Shown here piece by piece: positions 1 through 7,979 of a stretch of 27,024 nucleotides of DNA. The notes under the pieces were generated by a model. That model was not told the origin of the DNA. It searched no databases and saw only the letters and a list, made by a program, of their open reading frames with translations. Each line of letters starts with the position of its first letter. The stretch's first letter is position 1. This DNA comes from Pseudoneurospora amorphoporcata (lineage: Eukaryota > Ascomycota > Sordariomycetes > Sordariales > Sordariaceae): the NCBI GenBank assembly GCA_033297205.1, contig MU859364.1:1-27024 (forward strand). Direction: 5' to 3'. The translations under genes were made by a program, and so were the position numbers.

Positions 1-931
1 TTTTGGGGTGAAGGCCTGTAGCTTTGGCGATCTTTTCTCTGAGTCTCAGTTTACGGTGTTGGATAGCCTTGCGGGTCTGTGACAGGGGACGACCGAGTGT
101 GCGTTCCTCCACTTCCGCCTCAACGGCTTGCTCCTCCGCTTCCGCCTCAACGGCTCGCTCCTCCGCTTCCGCCTCAACGGCTTGCTCCTTCGCTTCCGCC
201 TCGACGGTTTGCTCCTTCGTGACCGTAATGGCCTTGACGGCTTCGTCTTTTAGGATTCTCGGGGCCCGGGTTTGGACGTCTGGTGTGTCCTTGGGTAGAT
301 AGTTGCTACGACACTTGCGGTTGAACCTCAGCTCGCCGGTCTCCCAGTCCGTTGATGGGTTGTGCTGGCGTAGCTATGGTAGGCCTAAGATGATGGGATT
401 TTCCGGCGATAGGGTAAATACGAGCAGTTCGATCTCCTCGTCGTAGACTCCGATCCTCATTGTAACCTTAATATAGTCAGTGATATGCGTATTAATATTG
501 CCGTCGGCTAGCCTCAGGGGTCTTGGCCGGTTTAACTTGTTTATTGGTATTTTGTTTCGTTCGATAAAGCTCGTATCAATGAATCCTTTGCCCGTGCAAC
601 CGCTGTCAACTAGCGCTGGACAGTGCATTTTGCGCTTGCCGTAAAGAAGGTAACTTGAAAGGAGGATGGATTTTTCTGGTCTAGCTGTTACTGAATTAAT
701 GAATAATGACTCTAGAGATTCTTCTTCTTGGTCCCGGTATAACTCCCCATCTGCAATGTCCTCGTCATACTTATCTGGGTGTCCCTCCGCTTCCAAGCTT
801 TCCCATTCCTCTCTTTTCCCTTCAGGCAATGGCCTTCGTTCGCGACTTAGGACGAAGGCTCGGCTTTTCCCGCATTTTTGGCCTCGTCGGCGGTTTCGGT
901 GTCGGCGGCGTTGACGTTGTCGCTCTTCTTG
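1..931 (-). pseudogene. Retrotransposon Pol N-terminus with aspartic protease, broken and partial
   Basis: This frame is open from about 931 down to the left edge apart from one TAG at 376-374. It lies in the -1 frame relative to gag and overlaps the gag end by about 85 nt, as in elements that make Pol by frameshifting. A retropepsin is visible: ALVDSGCTG contains the catalytic DSG-like triad, and the flap-to-C-terminal motif PIILGLP follows. The nonsense codon falls directly after GLP, where related elements have Trp (GLPWL), so TGG-to-TAG fits RIP on the opposite strand. Downstream the frame continues with LRQHNPSTDWETGELRF, typical of the protease-to-RT linker, and then a Glu/Ala-rich repeat. 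Reverse transcriptase is outside the window. Confidence 0.75.
106..213 (-). repeat. 27-bp tandem repeat, four units, inside the pol frame
   Basis: Four consecutive 27-bp units occupy 106-132, 133-159, 160-186 and 187-213, and a fifth begins and then diverges. The period is exactly nine codons. In the minus-strand Pol frame each unit reads approximately QAVEAEAEE, giving an acidic, probably helical linker between protease and reverse transcriptase. Units differ by one to four substitutions. Keeping the frame suggests the expansion arose while the element was still coding. Confidence 0.85.
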
Positions 932-2697
932 TTATTGCCGTAGCCGTTCTGGCCCGGCTTCTTCTTATTGCCGTTATTGCCAGCGGGAGGCTGGTTGATC
1001 CTGGTACCCTCGATGGGGCCGTTGCTGTCGCCGATATCAATAAGGTTCTAGTATTTCTTCCAGTCATGGCCCAGCCAGCCGCATCTCTGGCACTTGCCGG
1101 TATTTTGACGTTTCTTCCAGAGGGCCGCGGGCACCAGCTTGCGTGAGCTGGCATTAACGGCATCTAGGTCTATAGCGTCACCACCCTGGGACACCGGCTT
1201 GGGGGAACCTCCGTTGTTGTTGTTGCTCTTGTTTCCGCCGGACGAAGATGGATTGGAGAGCTTCTTCTGGAAAGCGTCTTCCTCGTGCCGGCGTGCCAGC
1301 TTGCCAAAGAGTTGAAGCCAACCCTGGAAATCCTCCTTGTCGGGGACGTCTGGTTGATGAGTGACCGAGTTTCTGAGCTGGTCTGTAACCTTCTGGCGGA
1401 GCAGGAAAACGCGCATGGCATTGCCCATACCGCAGCGGTCAGCGTAAAGGGTGAACTTGTCCGCAAAGTCTTAGAATAAGTTCTTCATCTGGAGCTTCTG
1501 CAAAGCCCGATCGGCCTCCACCTTCATATTCATTGTATCGTAGCGGTTGTCGAGGTGAGCAATGAGCTCCTCGGCTGTCTTCCACTTCCACGTATCGGGG
1601 TGGTCGTCGTTGAGGATTGGCTGCATATCTGGCTCGATGATCGACATGGGAAGCTTGCCCAAGCAGACGAAGATGTGCATGAGCTTGTCGCGTTCAGTGG
1701 GGAAGCACCACTTGTCGTAGGCCCAGCAGAGGCGGATCTTGGTACGCCAGGTGGTATAGGCGGTGTTGCGGTCTTTAGCAGATTGATCTTTGGCATCGAA
1801 GACGTCAGGGTTAGTGGACATGCGGCGCTTCGAGCCATAACGGGGCTCCGCGTTGTCGTGACCGCTACCGGGGTTAGCTTGAGTTGTCTGGAGCATGATT
1901 TTAAGGTTGTCGTTCTCCGCCTCCAAGTCAGAGATCCTAGCCTGCAGGGCGTGGATTTGGGCGGTTAGGATGCTGTTCTCGTTGTGAGCTGCTTCCGCCT
2001 TCTTGAACTCAGTGAACCATCCCCTGGCCTCGTTTCTCCAGTGGATAACGTCGTTCTGGAGGGCCCTCTGGGCCTGGATGTGGGTGCTTTCGTCGGCTTC
2101 CTTCCGTAGCATATCCTGACGATGGTTGTGTCTCACATTGTTGAAAGCCTCGGCAATCGCATCGATGACGGCGCGGAAAGCCGGAAGCTGTGCCATGTTT
2201 TCGGTCCACCAACGGTAGATAATAGGGTACACGTTGACGTGGTTGCTGGCTTGGAGCATATTGTACAAGTAGGCCCAGTAGACCCTGCGGTCAGCGTCAG
2301 AGCCGTGCATCCGCAGTGCCAAAAGTGCCAGGGCATTGTCAGTGGTAGTCTCGCTGGGCTGGGAGGGGGGTGGAACGCTCGTTCCCTTGGGCAACCAGCC
2401 AGGCTTGTGATGCTCTGGGCCAGTATAGTTGGGGGGAGGGCCCTGCGAGCCTAGCTCGGCAGGGATGGGTTGGTCGTCAGCCATATCGTAGTTGAAAGCC
2501 GACGCCTGATCGTGGATTGCCTCGCCTAGGAGACTGGGGGAGCGCGCGCTGACTGCCAAAGACTCAGTCTCGGTGTCGGCGTACTCGTTGATGATTGACT
2601 CGGTGTCGTTGTCGTTCTCAGGGTAATTGAAGTGACCGTGCTGACTGGGCACCGTCGATACGGATTCTGAGCGCTGGCGATAGTTGCCGAAGCTCAT
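847..2697 (-). pseudogene. Retrotransposon Gag, with nonsense codons
   Basis: The frame starts at an ATG (2697-2695). It is closed by TAA at 1473-1471, TAG at 1050-1048 and finally TAA at 849-847; all three lie in one frame. The first 408 codons are acidic and Gln/Asn-rich, with a heptad-like segment (QIHALQARISDLEAENDN) that may form a coiled coil, then a Trp-rich Gag core (KWCFPTERDKLMHIF). After the first stop the frame continues with plausible Gag sequence (DFADKFTLYADRCG) and ends in a zinc-knuckle motif CQRCGWLGHDWKKY. The fourth ligand of this CCHC knuckle is Tyr instead of Cys. CAA-to-TAA, CAG-to-TAG and TGC-to-TAC each fit a CpA-to-TpA change on one strand. The product would be non-functional. 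Confidence 0.8.
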
Positions 2698-2936
2698 TCT
2701 GGAGTTTTCCTCGGTCCTGCAAGGGCGGAACGTCGGAATTGATTTTTCTTGATCTTGATCTTGATAGCTAGCAAACTTGCCGCGGTCGTTGTTCTTATGG
2801 TATTGCTTGTGCGCACGCAGCGCAAATGAAGGTACAACAAACTATCACGGGGCAAGGGCACCGTTAGGTATGGGGTATGACATATGTTGTTGTACGAGGG
2901 AGGAAAGAAGAGGTGTGCGCCAGCCAGGGCATACAT

Positions 2937-2953
2937 AGGGCTCGTTGAGCCCT
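2937..2953. repeat. Palindrome at the gypsy/copia boundary
   Basis: AGGGCTC (2937-2943) and GAGCCCT (2947-2953) form a perfect 7-bp inverted repeat around GTT. It lies where the leader of the minus-strand gypsy element ends and the plus-strand copia fragment begins. It may mark an element end or a rejoining point; the sequence alone does not decide. Confidence 0.5.
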
Positions 2954-3032
2954 CGTGCCAAGGCTGGTCCCGGTGCTATGACCATGCTGGTCAATGATAC
3001 TAAGGCACAGGGTATGCGATCTATCCCTGTGA

Positions 3033-5804
3033 CATCTAGAAGCAGAGGCTCTACCCCATAGCGTTTACTTTTCAGACCAATCCATCAAGGAGATCGAGGA
3101 GGTCGCCAACAGCGGGGTCACCGCCTAGGTCACCGCAACCAGTTCATATCGACGATCTCCAGCTGAGTCTTCAAACAAGCGATCATCTAACCAGACCGCT
3201 AACAATCAACAGAAACAACAGAAGAAGGATTCTTTCATTCCCTTCATACACGACAAACTATACCCCACCCCAGAGATCACCCCAGATCCTGTAGCGGATG
3301 CCTTAGCACCCGTTGCGAGCGCTCCAGAACAATCACAATCTACCTAGCCGACGACAACGACGATCTTATCATAAGACGAACCGGTCCAGTCGATCGAGCA
3401 CGACAAACAACAACGCGATACCGTGAATCTTGAGGATCTTAATGAAGATAATCCTATACCTCCTAGTACATTCCCTGATCAGGAGATGGTAACGGCGCCC
3501 AATAGTCCAACCTCTGGTAGCGGACCGCCCATGCCTCCCTCTCAACCTCCCCTAGCAACGCGGTTCTCAATTACCCCTCAACCACTGCAGAGACCGCCTA
3601 CATCACCAGCGACAGCCATACCCTTGAAGGTTGAGCAAGATACTGGAATACCTTAGATACCCGACTCGCTAGCAGTAGGCTCGAGACTATCACTAGAGTC
3701 TCCAACCCCAGCGGCAAGACAACAACCAACAAAACCTCGTCGATCAGCGACGGTCAGACTCCCTAATTTCAGATACGGTACACAATCTATTATTGACAGT
3801 AACAGCAACGTTATCGAGCGTAACGTTAAGCTGTTCTATGATACAGCAGAGGCAAGGCACGTTATTAGACCACCTCAGTACTGTTTGACAACGATAAAGG
3901 TTATCCATGATCTTCAAACTACCAACAGTCGCTCTATCCCCAAGAATTTCTGGGCGGCTAAGAAACTTCACAACCACAACACCTATTGGCTGCCAGCGAT
4001 GGAGAAACAGGTAAAAGCACTTGAAGATCAGAATGTTTATAACCTAGTTGAAAGAACCTCAGATATAGAGGTTTTACCTAGCAAATGGGTTTATAACGAG
4101 AAATACGATATTGATCTTAAAGAATATCATGCACGTGCTCGCTGGATCGTGTGCGGTAACTTCGAGACCAACGATAATTGGGCAGTACAAGATATCTATG
4201 CCGCCGTCGCTAACATGGTCAGCGTGCGGTTGTTTCTGGTTATCATAGCTACTCACGACCTCGACTGCGGACAGTTCGATGTCAGCACCGCGTTCTTGAA
4301 CGCTCTGATTCCCAGGGATTGCAAGTATTACGTTGAACAACCGACTGGTCTTGAGAAAGGACCTCGCAACAAGCTCGTTTGCCAGCTGAAAAGGGCCCTT
4401 TATAGCTTACGCCGTAGTCCTTTATACTAGTTTGAAACGGTCTTACCTATCTTCAAGAAACTGGGCTTTCTCCCCATCGGAGGAGACACCTATTTACTGA
4501 TCAACAAAGGCCTTAGTACCCTCATTATCCTCTACGTCGACGACTTCCTCATTGCAACACCCGGCAAGAGAATTATCGACTGTCATGGGTCTGGCGCCCA
4601 GAGGTAATGCCTGGCTTCCATGTGCCAGGCTGGTGCCTGCCGGGGGTCCTACAGACCACCCGGCATGCCTCGGCTCGTTCGGCTCGTCTCGGCCCAGTCT
4701 TGGCATTTCTGGCACTTTCTTCCCCGTACCCCTTTCGTGTATTTAGCTGTGCCCAGTCTGAGCACCAAACTCTGGCTCGGATCTTTTCCTCCTTGTCGAA
4801 TATTACAGCTTTCATCAAGGCCTACCTGCGTGTACACCTCGTAGAACCCTTACATCGACGATACCTATCAACACCTACAACAACACTTCACCATCAAGCA
4901 CATGGGACCAGTGCGCACCTTTCTGGGCCTTGACGTAGTCAGGAACAGGGAGGAACGCACAGTCTTTGTATCACAAGAACGATACACCAGATCGATCATC
5001 ACGAAGTTCAACCCCTCGAACGAACCTCTACATCCGGTTAAAACTCCCTAGCCGCCGGACTTCAAGATACATGGGGGTGAGGAAGCTTCTGGAGATACCA
5101 AGTCGTACATCAAGAAGACTGGTTCCCTAAACTGGATCTCGCTAGGTACCCGCCCAGATATCACGTACACGGTCGGTAAGCTAGCTAAAGGCAATGCTAA
5201 ACCGACAGACCGTCACCAATTCGTCATGAAGCATCTCTGGCGATATCTTACCGGCTATCCCGACTTGGGCATCATCCTGGGCGGGAAGTTCTCACTGACA
5301 GACGACCTACAGTTCAGGGCATACGCAGATGCTTCGTATGCAGATGACATACCTTCAATGCGCAGTACCGCTGGGCACGCTGTGTTCTTTACATCGGGAC
5401 CTATCCTCTGGAAGTCAAAGAAACAAGATCTTGTCACGACCAGCACCACAGAGGCGGAGTTCGTCAACCTTGTGCCAACCGCTAAGTCCCTCGAATGGAC
5501 TGGCAGTATGCTGGATGATCTGGGTATCATCAGCAACACCAACAACATCAAGAAGATCCTGTATACCGACAGCTCGAATGCGCGGGACAGGGCCTTGAAC
5601 AAGAACATCCCAGCTCGTAACCGTTATATCGACATTAGGTATAAGTGGCTCATTGAGCAGGTGGAGAAGGAAGCCATCACAGTCATCCATATCTCCGGAG
5701 AGGAGATGCCTGCTGACGGACTGACGAAACCGTTGAAGGCTGACAAGCACGCGAAATTCGTTAAGCTGATAGGACTCCATCAGCAGAAGGTTCCCTGGGC
5801 TTGA
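3033..5804 (+). pseudogene. copia Pol: integrase tail, reverse transcriptase and RNase H, multiply broken
   Basis: A single frame runs through the region and is closed by TAG at 3126, 3345, 3654, 4428 and 5049 and TAA at 3372. All six can come from CAG, CAA or TGG by C-to-T changes of RIP type. The RT domain begins near 3978 (YWLPAMEKQVKALE). It has QFDVSTAFLNA around 4272, where family members have QMDVKTAFLNG, and the catalytic YVDD at 4533-4544. RNase H follows, with YADASYADD near 5320 and TTSTTEAEF near 5443, ending in LTKPL, typical of copia elements. A 274-bp solo LTR plus a 5-bp duplication interrupts the frame just after YVDD; it adds 279 bp, so the frame downstream is preserved. Confidence 0.88.
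4581..4854 (+). mobile_element. Solo LTR (274 bp) with 5-bp target-site duplication
   Basis: The segment starts TGTCATGGG and ends CCCTTACA, so it has the TG...CA ends of an LTR. It is flanked by TCGAC on both sides (4576-4580 and 4855-4859), a 5-bp target duplication typical of LTR retrotransposon integrases. Removing the segment and one TCGAC joins the copia Pol frame without a gap, from KRIID directly into DTYQHL. No element interior is present, so this is a solo LTR left by LTR-LTR recombination. It does not obviously match the leader of the gypsy element in the window, so its parent element is unknown. Orientation is arbitrary. Confidence 0.85.
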
Positions 5805-5900
5805 ACACCATCATCACATGTATAATATAGTAAACAAGGTAGTGTAGTTTAGCCTCACTTTTCCTTTTCACGGCCATTAGGGTCTTTCGGTCTATGGGGG

Positions 5901-5991
5901 TGTGTTGGAGAGGCCCGTGCACCTGGCCATGGCACAGACCAGGCAGGGCACAGCCTCCCTTCAGATTTAGCCCTCCAGACCTCTCCACACA
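5901..5991. repeat. Imperfect inverted repeat beyond the copia 3' end
   Basis: TGTGTTGGAGAGG (5901-5913) is mirrored by CCTCTCCACACA (5980-5991) with one unpaired base. The interior also contains paired words (CCTGGCC..., CCAGGCAGGG). The left arm follows a short G run, so it could be a remnant LTR start and end about 90 bp apart, or a fold-back element. The unit is too short for a normal LTR. Confidence 0.4.
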
Positions 5992-6078
5992 TTCTTTCCT
6001 TTAGCAACTCAATACAACCATCATCTGCTTCATTTCGTTGCCTTGTGTGTCGCACAAATTGTCCTTCCACTGGCCCCA

Positions 6079-6084
6079 TATAAA
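6079..6084 (+). promoter_or_regulatory. TATA box upstream of the 6293 ORF
   Basis: TATAAA in the context CCCCATATAAATC lies 214 bp before the ATG at 6293. It is followed by a long C/T-rich leader, the usual layout of filamentous fungal promoters. No RNA data are available, so the transcription start is not known. Confidence 0.5.
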
Positions 6085-6292
6085 TCTCCTCGACAGTCCC
6101 CTCTCTGCAGTCTGCTCCCAGCATCCGCCTCACCCTTCCTTCCTTCCCTCCTCTATTCCCCAAACTTCCATCCTCGACAACCCAAGATATCGCAACAGCA
6201 CCACTCGAGCAACCTTTTATCTCGACATTTTCCCTCTTTGACAATCTTCTCTCCCACCAAGACTACGCCGTCGGCTTGTCCACTATATTACC

Positions 6293-6586
6293 ATGTCCTC
6301 AACCAACATCAACATGCCCAACACTTCTTCTAGCCCCAACGGCCACAAGAACCAGCATCAGCATGAATTCTTCTCCAGCGTCACCATCGCCGCGGCGGCC
6401 GAGCGCAACGTTGAAGAAGGTATGGACTCGGCTGTCATGAACAACCCACACCCACAAGCCCATGCGGAGGCGCCTTTATCACCCTACCCTCCTGCTGCTG
6501 GTGCCGTTGTTCATGTTGTCACGGCAGCTGTCGTGATCTGCCCTAAAAACGTGTCCATATATGGTGGTGTCAGCTTCGCAAAATAA
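6293..6586 (+). CDS. Hypothetical small protein (97 aa), possibly truncated
   Basis: The ORF starts at an ATG in good context (TTACCATG) behind a TATA box and a C/T-rich leader. It encodes a low-complexity, Asn/Ser/His/Pro-rich product (MSSTNINMPNTSSSPNGHKN at the start) with an Ala-rich middle and no recognisable domain. Its last third (from about 6479) is antisense to the end of the broken minus-strand gene described next, so the two cannot both be intact ancestral genes over that stretch. A likely reading is a host gene whose 3' part was replaced by rearranged DNA. The promoter is more convincing than the C-terminus. Confidence 0.35.
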   Translation: MSSTNINMPNTSSSPNGHKNQHQHEFFSSVTIAAAAERNVEEGMDSAVMNNPHPQAHAEAPLSPYPPAAGAVVHVVTAAVVICPKNVSIYGGVSFAK

Positions 6587-7149
6587 CACTTCGAAAGGTG
6601 GTGCATCGTCTTCGTCTAGACTTCCGTTTGGCTTGTATTTGGGAAAACGCCAATCTGTGGTGGGGAGTAGATCTCTTACAGCTTCCAGACGGGGGGGATA
6701 GACTTCTCCAGGCTTGATATCAATGTCTTTCCAGTTTTCCGCCTCTGTTACCCATATCTTTCTATAATTTTCTGTGTTTGGTCCCTATTCTTCAGATTCT
6801 ATACTGTCTTGGGATGAGTGTCGTTCTAACGGTGAGCTGACCTCTCCGGCTAGGAGCCATTTCACAACAATCTTTCTCTTCATGTTCTTGATCCGGGACT
6901 GATCTGCTCCATTCCAGAAATCCTTGATCACCATTGACTCCTCCTTGCTGGTAAGTGCTACAGTCCAGACACCAAGTCTACCGTAGCGGGAGTATAAGGA
7001 GTGCGTCTAGCCTAGTAAGGGGGCTTCTAGGCTAGGTCCTGAATCTAGACCAGATAGTGGGCCTAGCCTAGGTGGCTCACCTAGCCTAGTTGTTAAACGG
7101 AGGGCTCTAATTGGTCGGATTTGAGTGCAAAAAGGCAAAAGCTAAAAAC

Positions 7150-7182
7150 CCCTATAAGGACCTTCTGAAAGTCCTTATAGGG
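7150..7182. repeat. 12-bp stem hairpin inside the TIR element
   Basis: CCCTATAAGGAC (7150-7161) and GTCCTTATAGGG (7171-7182) are perfectly complementary around a 9-nt loop. The stem is much stronger than expected by chance at this spacing. Within a MITE-like element it may be a sub-terminal structure; no function is claimed. Confidence 0.8.
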
Positions 7183-7325
7183 ATCTTTGGCTAACAATTA
7201 TTTTAGAGAGATCGAGAGAGACAGCCTTACTAAGGGGTAGCGGTTCGAGGTAGGCGAAATTTGAGGTAGAGGACTTCGACTTCAAAGTCAGGGCAGATGA
7301 GGGCATTCACACTTTCGCACGAAAC

Positions 7326-7339
7326 TTTTCGCGCGAAAA
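7326..7339. repeat. 14-bp perfect palindrome
   Basis: TTTTCGCGCGAAAA is self-complementary and lies 4 bp before the tRNA-like segment in the centre of the TIR element. On the minus strand its TTTT could also act as a pol III stop directly downstream of the tRNA-like sequence. Confidence 0.6.
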
Positions 7340-7343
7340 AAAC

Positions 7344-7417
7344 TGTCACCGATTGGAATCGAACTGGCGATCACAATGATGAGAGCGACGACAAGAACCA
7401 TTGAGCCACTGGCCCAA
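7344..7417 (-). other. tRNA-like sequence (A- and B-box) inside the TIR element
   Basis: On the minus strand, TGGCTCAATGGTT (7409-7397) matches a pol III A box and AGTTCGATTCC (7365-7355) matches a B box, at normal tRNA spacing, about 31 nt apart. The 74-nt segment has the length and layout of a tRNA, but the T stem has several mismatches and the acceptor ends do not pair well. It is therefore a tRNA-derived pseudo-sequence, as in SINEs, and not a working tRNA gene. No anticodon can be assigned reliably. Confidence 0.5.
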
Positions 7418-7799
7418 TTGATTGAAAGCGGGCCTTGTTCTTTCCTTTGATATAGAATGGTTGAGTTTGGATAGGGAAATGAACGTTGGGAAAGAACCAT
7501 CTAGTGACCCCCTAAGCCCAGGAGCTTGGCCAATCACAGCCTTTCCCTGGCCAACTAGGCTAGGTGTTTCAACTTGCCTAGGTGTAAAGCCTAGGCTAGG
7601 CAAAAAAGCTAGGCTAGAAACCCCCTTACTAGGCCAGATGCCTTGGGAGATTTCCCGCTATGGTACTCTTGCAGACAGCATTTGGGGCAGGGTCCTCGCT
7701 CATCTTCTGCTGGTAGATGACAACAATCTCCCCCTGTCCAGGCTCAACAACACCCATGTTGGGATCTGCGCTGTAGGTCTCAGTCATATTGGTTTTGAT

Positions 7800-7968
7800 T
7801 CTGAAAGCAAAGGGACGCGAGACTCGTCGCCGCCACCGGTGGTGAGGAGGACGACTCCCTCGAGGAGGGTGAGATCCGAGAAGAAAACGTCGACAACAGC
7901 GACTCTCTCGAGGAAGGTGAGATTCGAGAGCATGGCGACGACAACGACTCCCTTAAAGAAGGCGAAAG
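7800..7968 (+). pseudogene. Exon-like fragment with acidic DSLEEGEIRE repeats
   Basis: One frame, open from 7802, encodes three degenerate copies of an acidic motif (DDSLEEGEIREE, SDSLEEGEIREH, NDSLKEGES) with periods of 48 and 45 bp. The last copy ends at AAAGTAAGTT, a perfect 5' splice-site consensus at 7969. A TGA closes the frame just upstream, and no ATG or 3' splice site is evident. Such acidic repeats occur in nuclear and RNA-processing proteins, but the family is not identified. It is best read as a stranded exon, or the end of a gene whose 5' part was lost next to the TIR element. Confidence 0.35.
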
Positions 7969-7979
7969 TAAGTTCCTGA

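Larger units (their letters stand above)
1..2936 (-). mobile_element. Ty3/gypsy-like LTR retrotransposon, gag-protease part, decayed
   Basis: Read on the minus strand, this stretch has a 5' leader (about 2698-2936), a long gag frame with a zinc knuckle, then a retropepsin-like protease. The order gag-protease running toward the left edge is that of LTR retrotransposons. Reverse transcriptase, RNase H and integrase would lie beyond position 1, so the copy is cut by the window. Both frames carry nonsense codons that fit RIP-type C-to-T changes. I could not find a clear LTR or primer-binding site upstream of gag, so the right boundary is approximate; it is placed where an AGGGCTC/GAGCCCT palindrome meets the next element. 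Assignment to Ty3/gypsy rather than another LTR family rests on the gag and protease style and is not certain. Confidence 0.8.
2954..5900 (+). mobile_element. Ty1/copia-like retrotransposon fragment, 5'-truncated
   Basis: The plus strand contains the late part of a copia Pol (linker, RVT_2 reverse transcriptase, RNase H) in one frame to a TGA at 5802-5804. Gag, protease and most of integrase are missing, so the copy lost its 5' half, probably where it abuts the gypsy element. No LTR is certain at either end. A G-rich stretch at 5895-5901 followed by TGTTGGAG at 5903 resembles a polypurine tract and LTR start, which is why the right boundary is placed near 5900. Confidence 0.8.
6981..7663. mobile_element. 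Non-autonomous TIR transposon (MITE-like, TA target duplication)
   Basis: The left end CCGTAGCGGG (6981-6990) and right end CCCGCTATGG (7654-7663) are inverted repeats. The similarity continues inward for about 130 bp, including shared words such as CCTAGTAAGGGGG and CACCTAGCCTAGTTG in opposite orientation. A TA dinucleotide flanks each end (6979-6980 and 7664-7665), as for Tc1/mariner-type elements. The 683-bp interior has no transposase frame; it holds a hairpin, a CG-rich palindrome and a tRNA-like sequence. Excising 683 bp plus one TA restores the host reading frame, which fixes both boundaries. Superfamily assignment rests on the TA duplication only. Confidence 0.85.
6479..7787 (-). pseudogene. 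Unknown 207-codon gene disrupted by a TIR element and one nonsense codon
   Basis: The minus strand starts at an ATG (7787-7785, context CCAATATGAC) and reads MTETYSADPNMGVVEPG and on to VCKS, where a 683-bp transposon enters at a TA dinucleotide. Leaving out the transposon and one TA copy, the frame continues directly with RLGVWTVALTSKEES through 6980-6479 to TGA at 6481-6479. The total without the insert is 624 nt (207 aa plus stop). A single TAG (6787-6785, codon 106) interrupts it; CAG or TGG to TAG fits RIP. The C-terminal half is acidic (LDEDDAPPFEVLFCEAD). I do not recognise the family. The frame survives on both sides of the insert, so this was a real gene until recently. Confidence 0.65.

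Noticed and set aside
24..302. 92-aa plus-strand ORF rich in Ser/Ala repeats
   Set aside because: It is the antisense of the gypsy Pol linker repeat; the minus frame explains the 9-codon period and continues the protease frame.
1555..1968. 137-aa plus-strand ORF
   Set aside because: Shadow of the gag frame on the opposite strand.
7344..7417. Functional tRNA gene inside the TIR element
   Set aside because: T-stem mismatches and poor acceptor pairing; only the A- and B-box layout is tRNA-like.
7422..7979. 185-aa plus-strand ORF
   Set aside because: It starts inside the TIR element, runs across its right end into host sequence, and has no domain. The broken minus-strand gene and the acidic repeat frame explain the region better.
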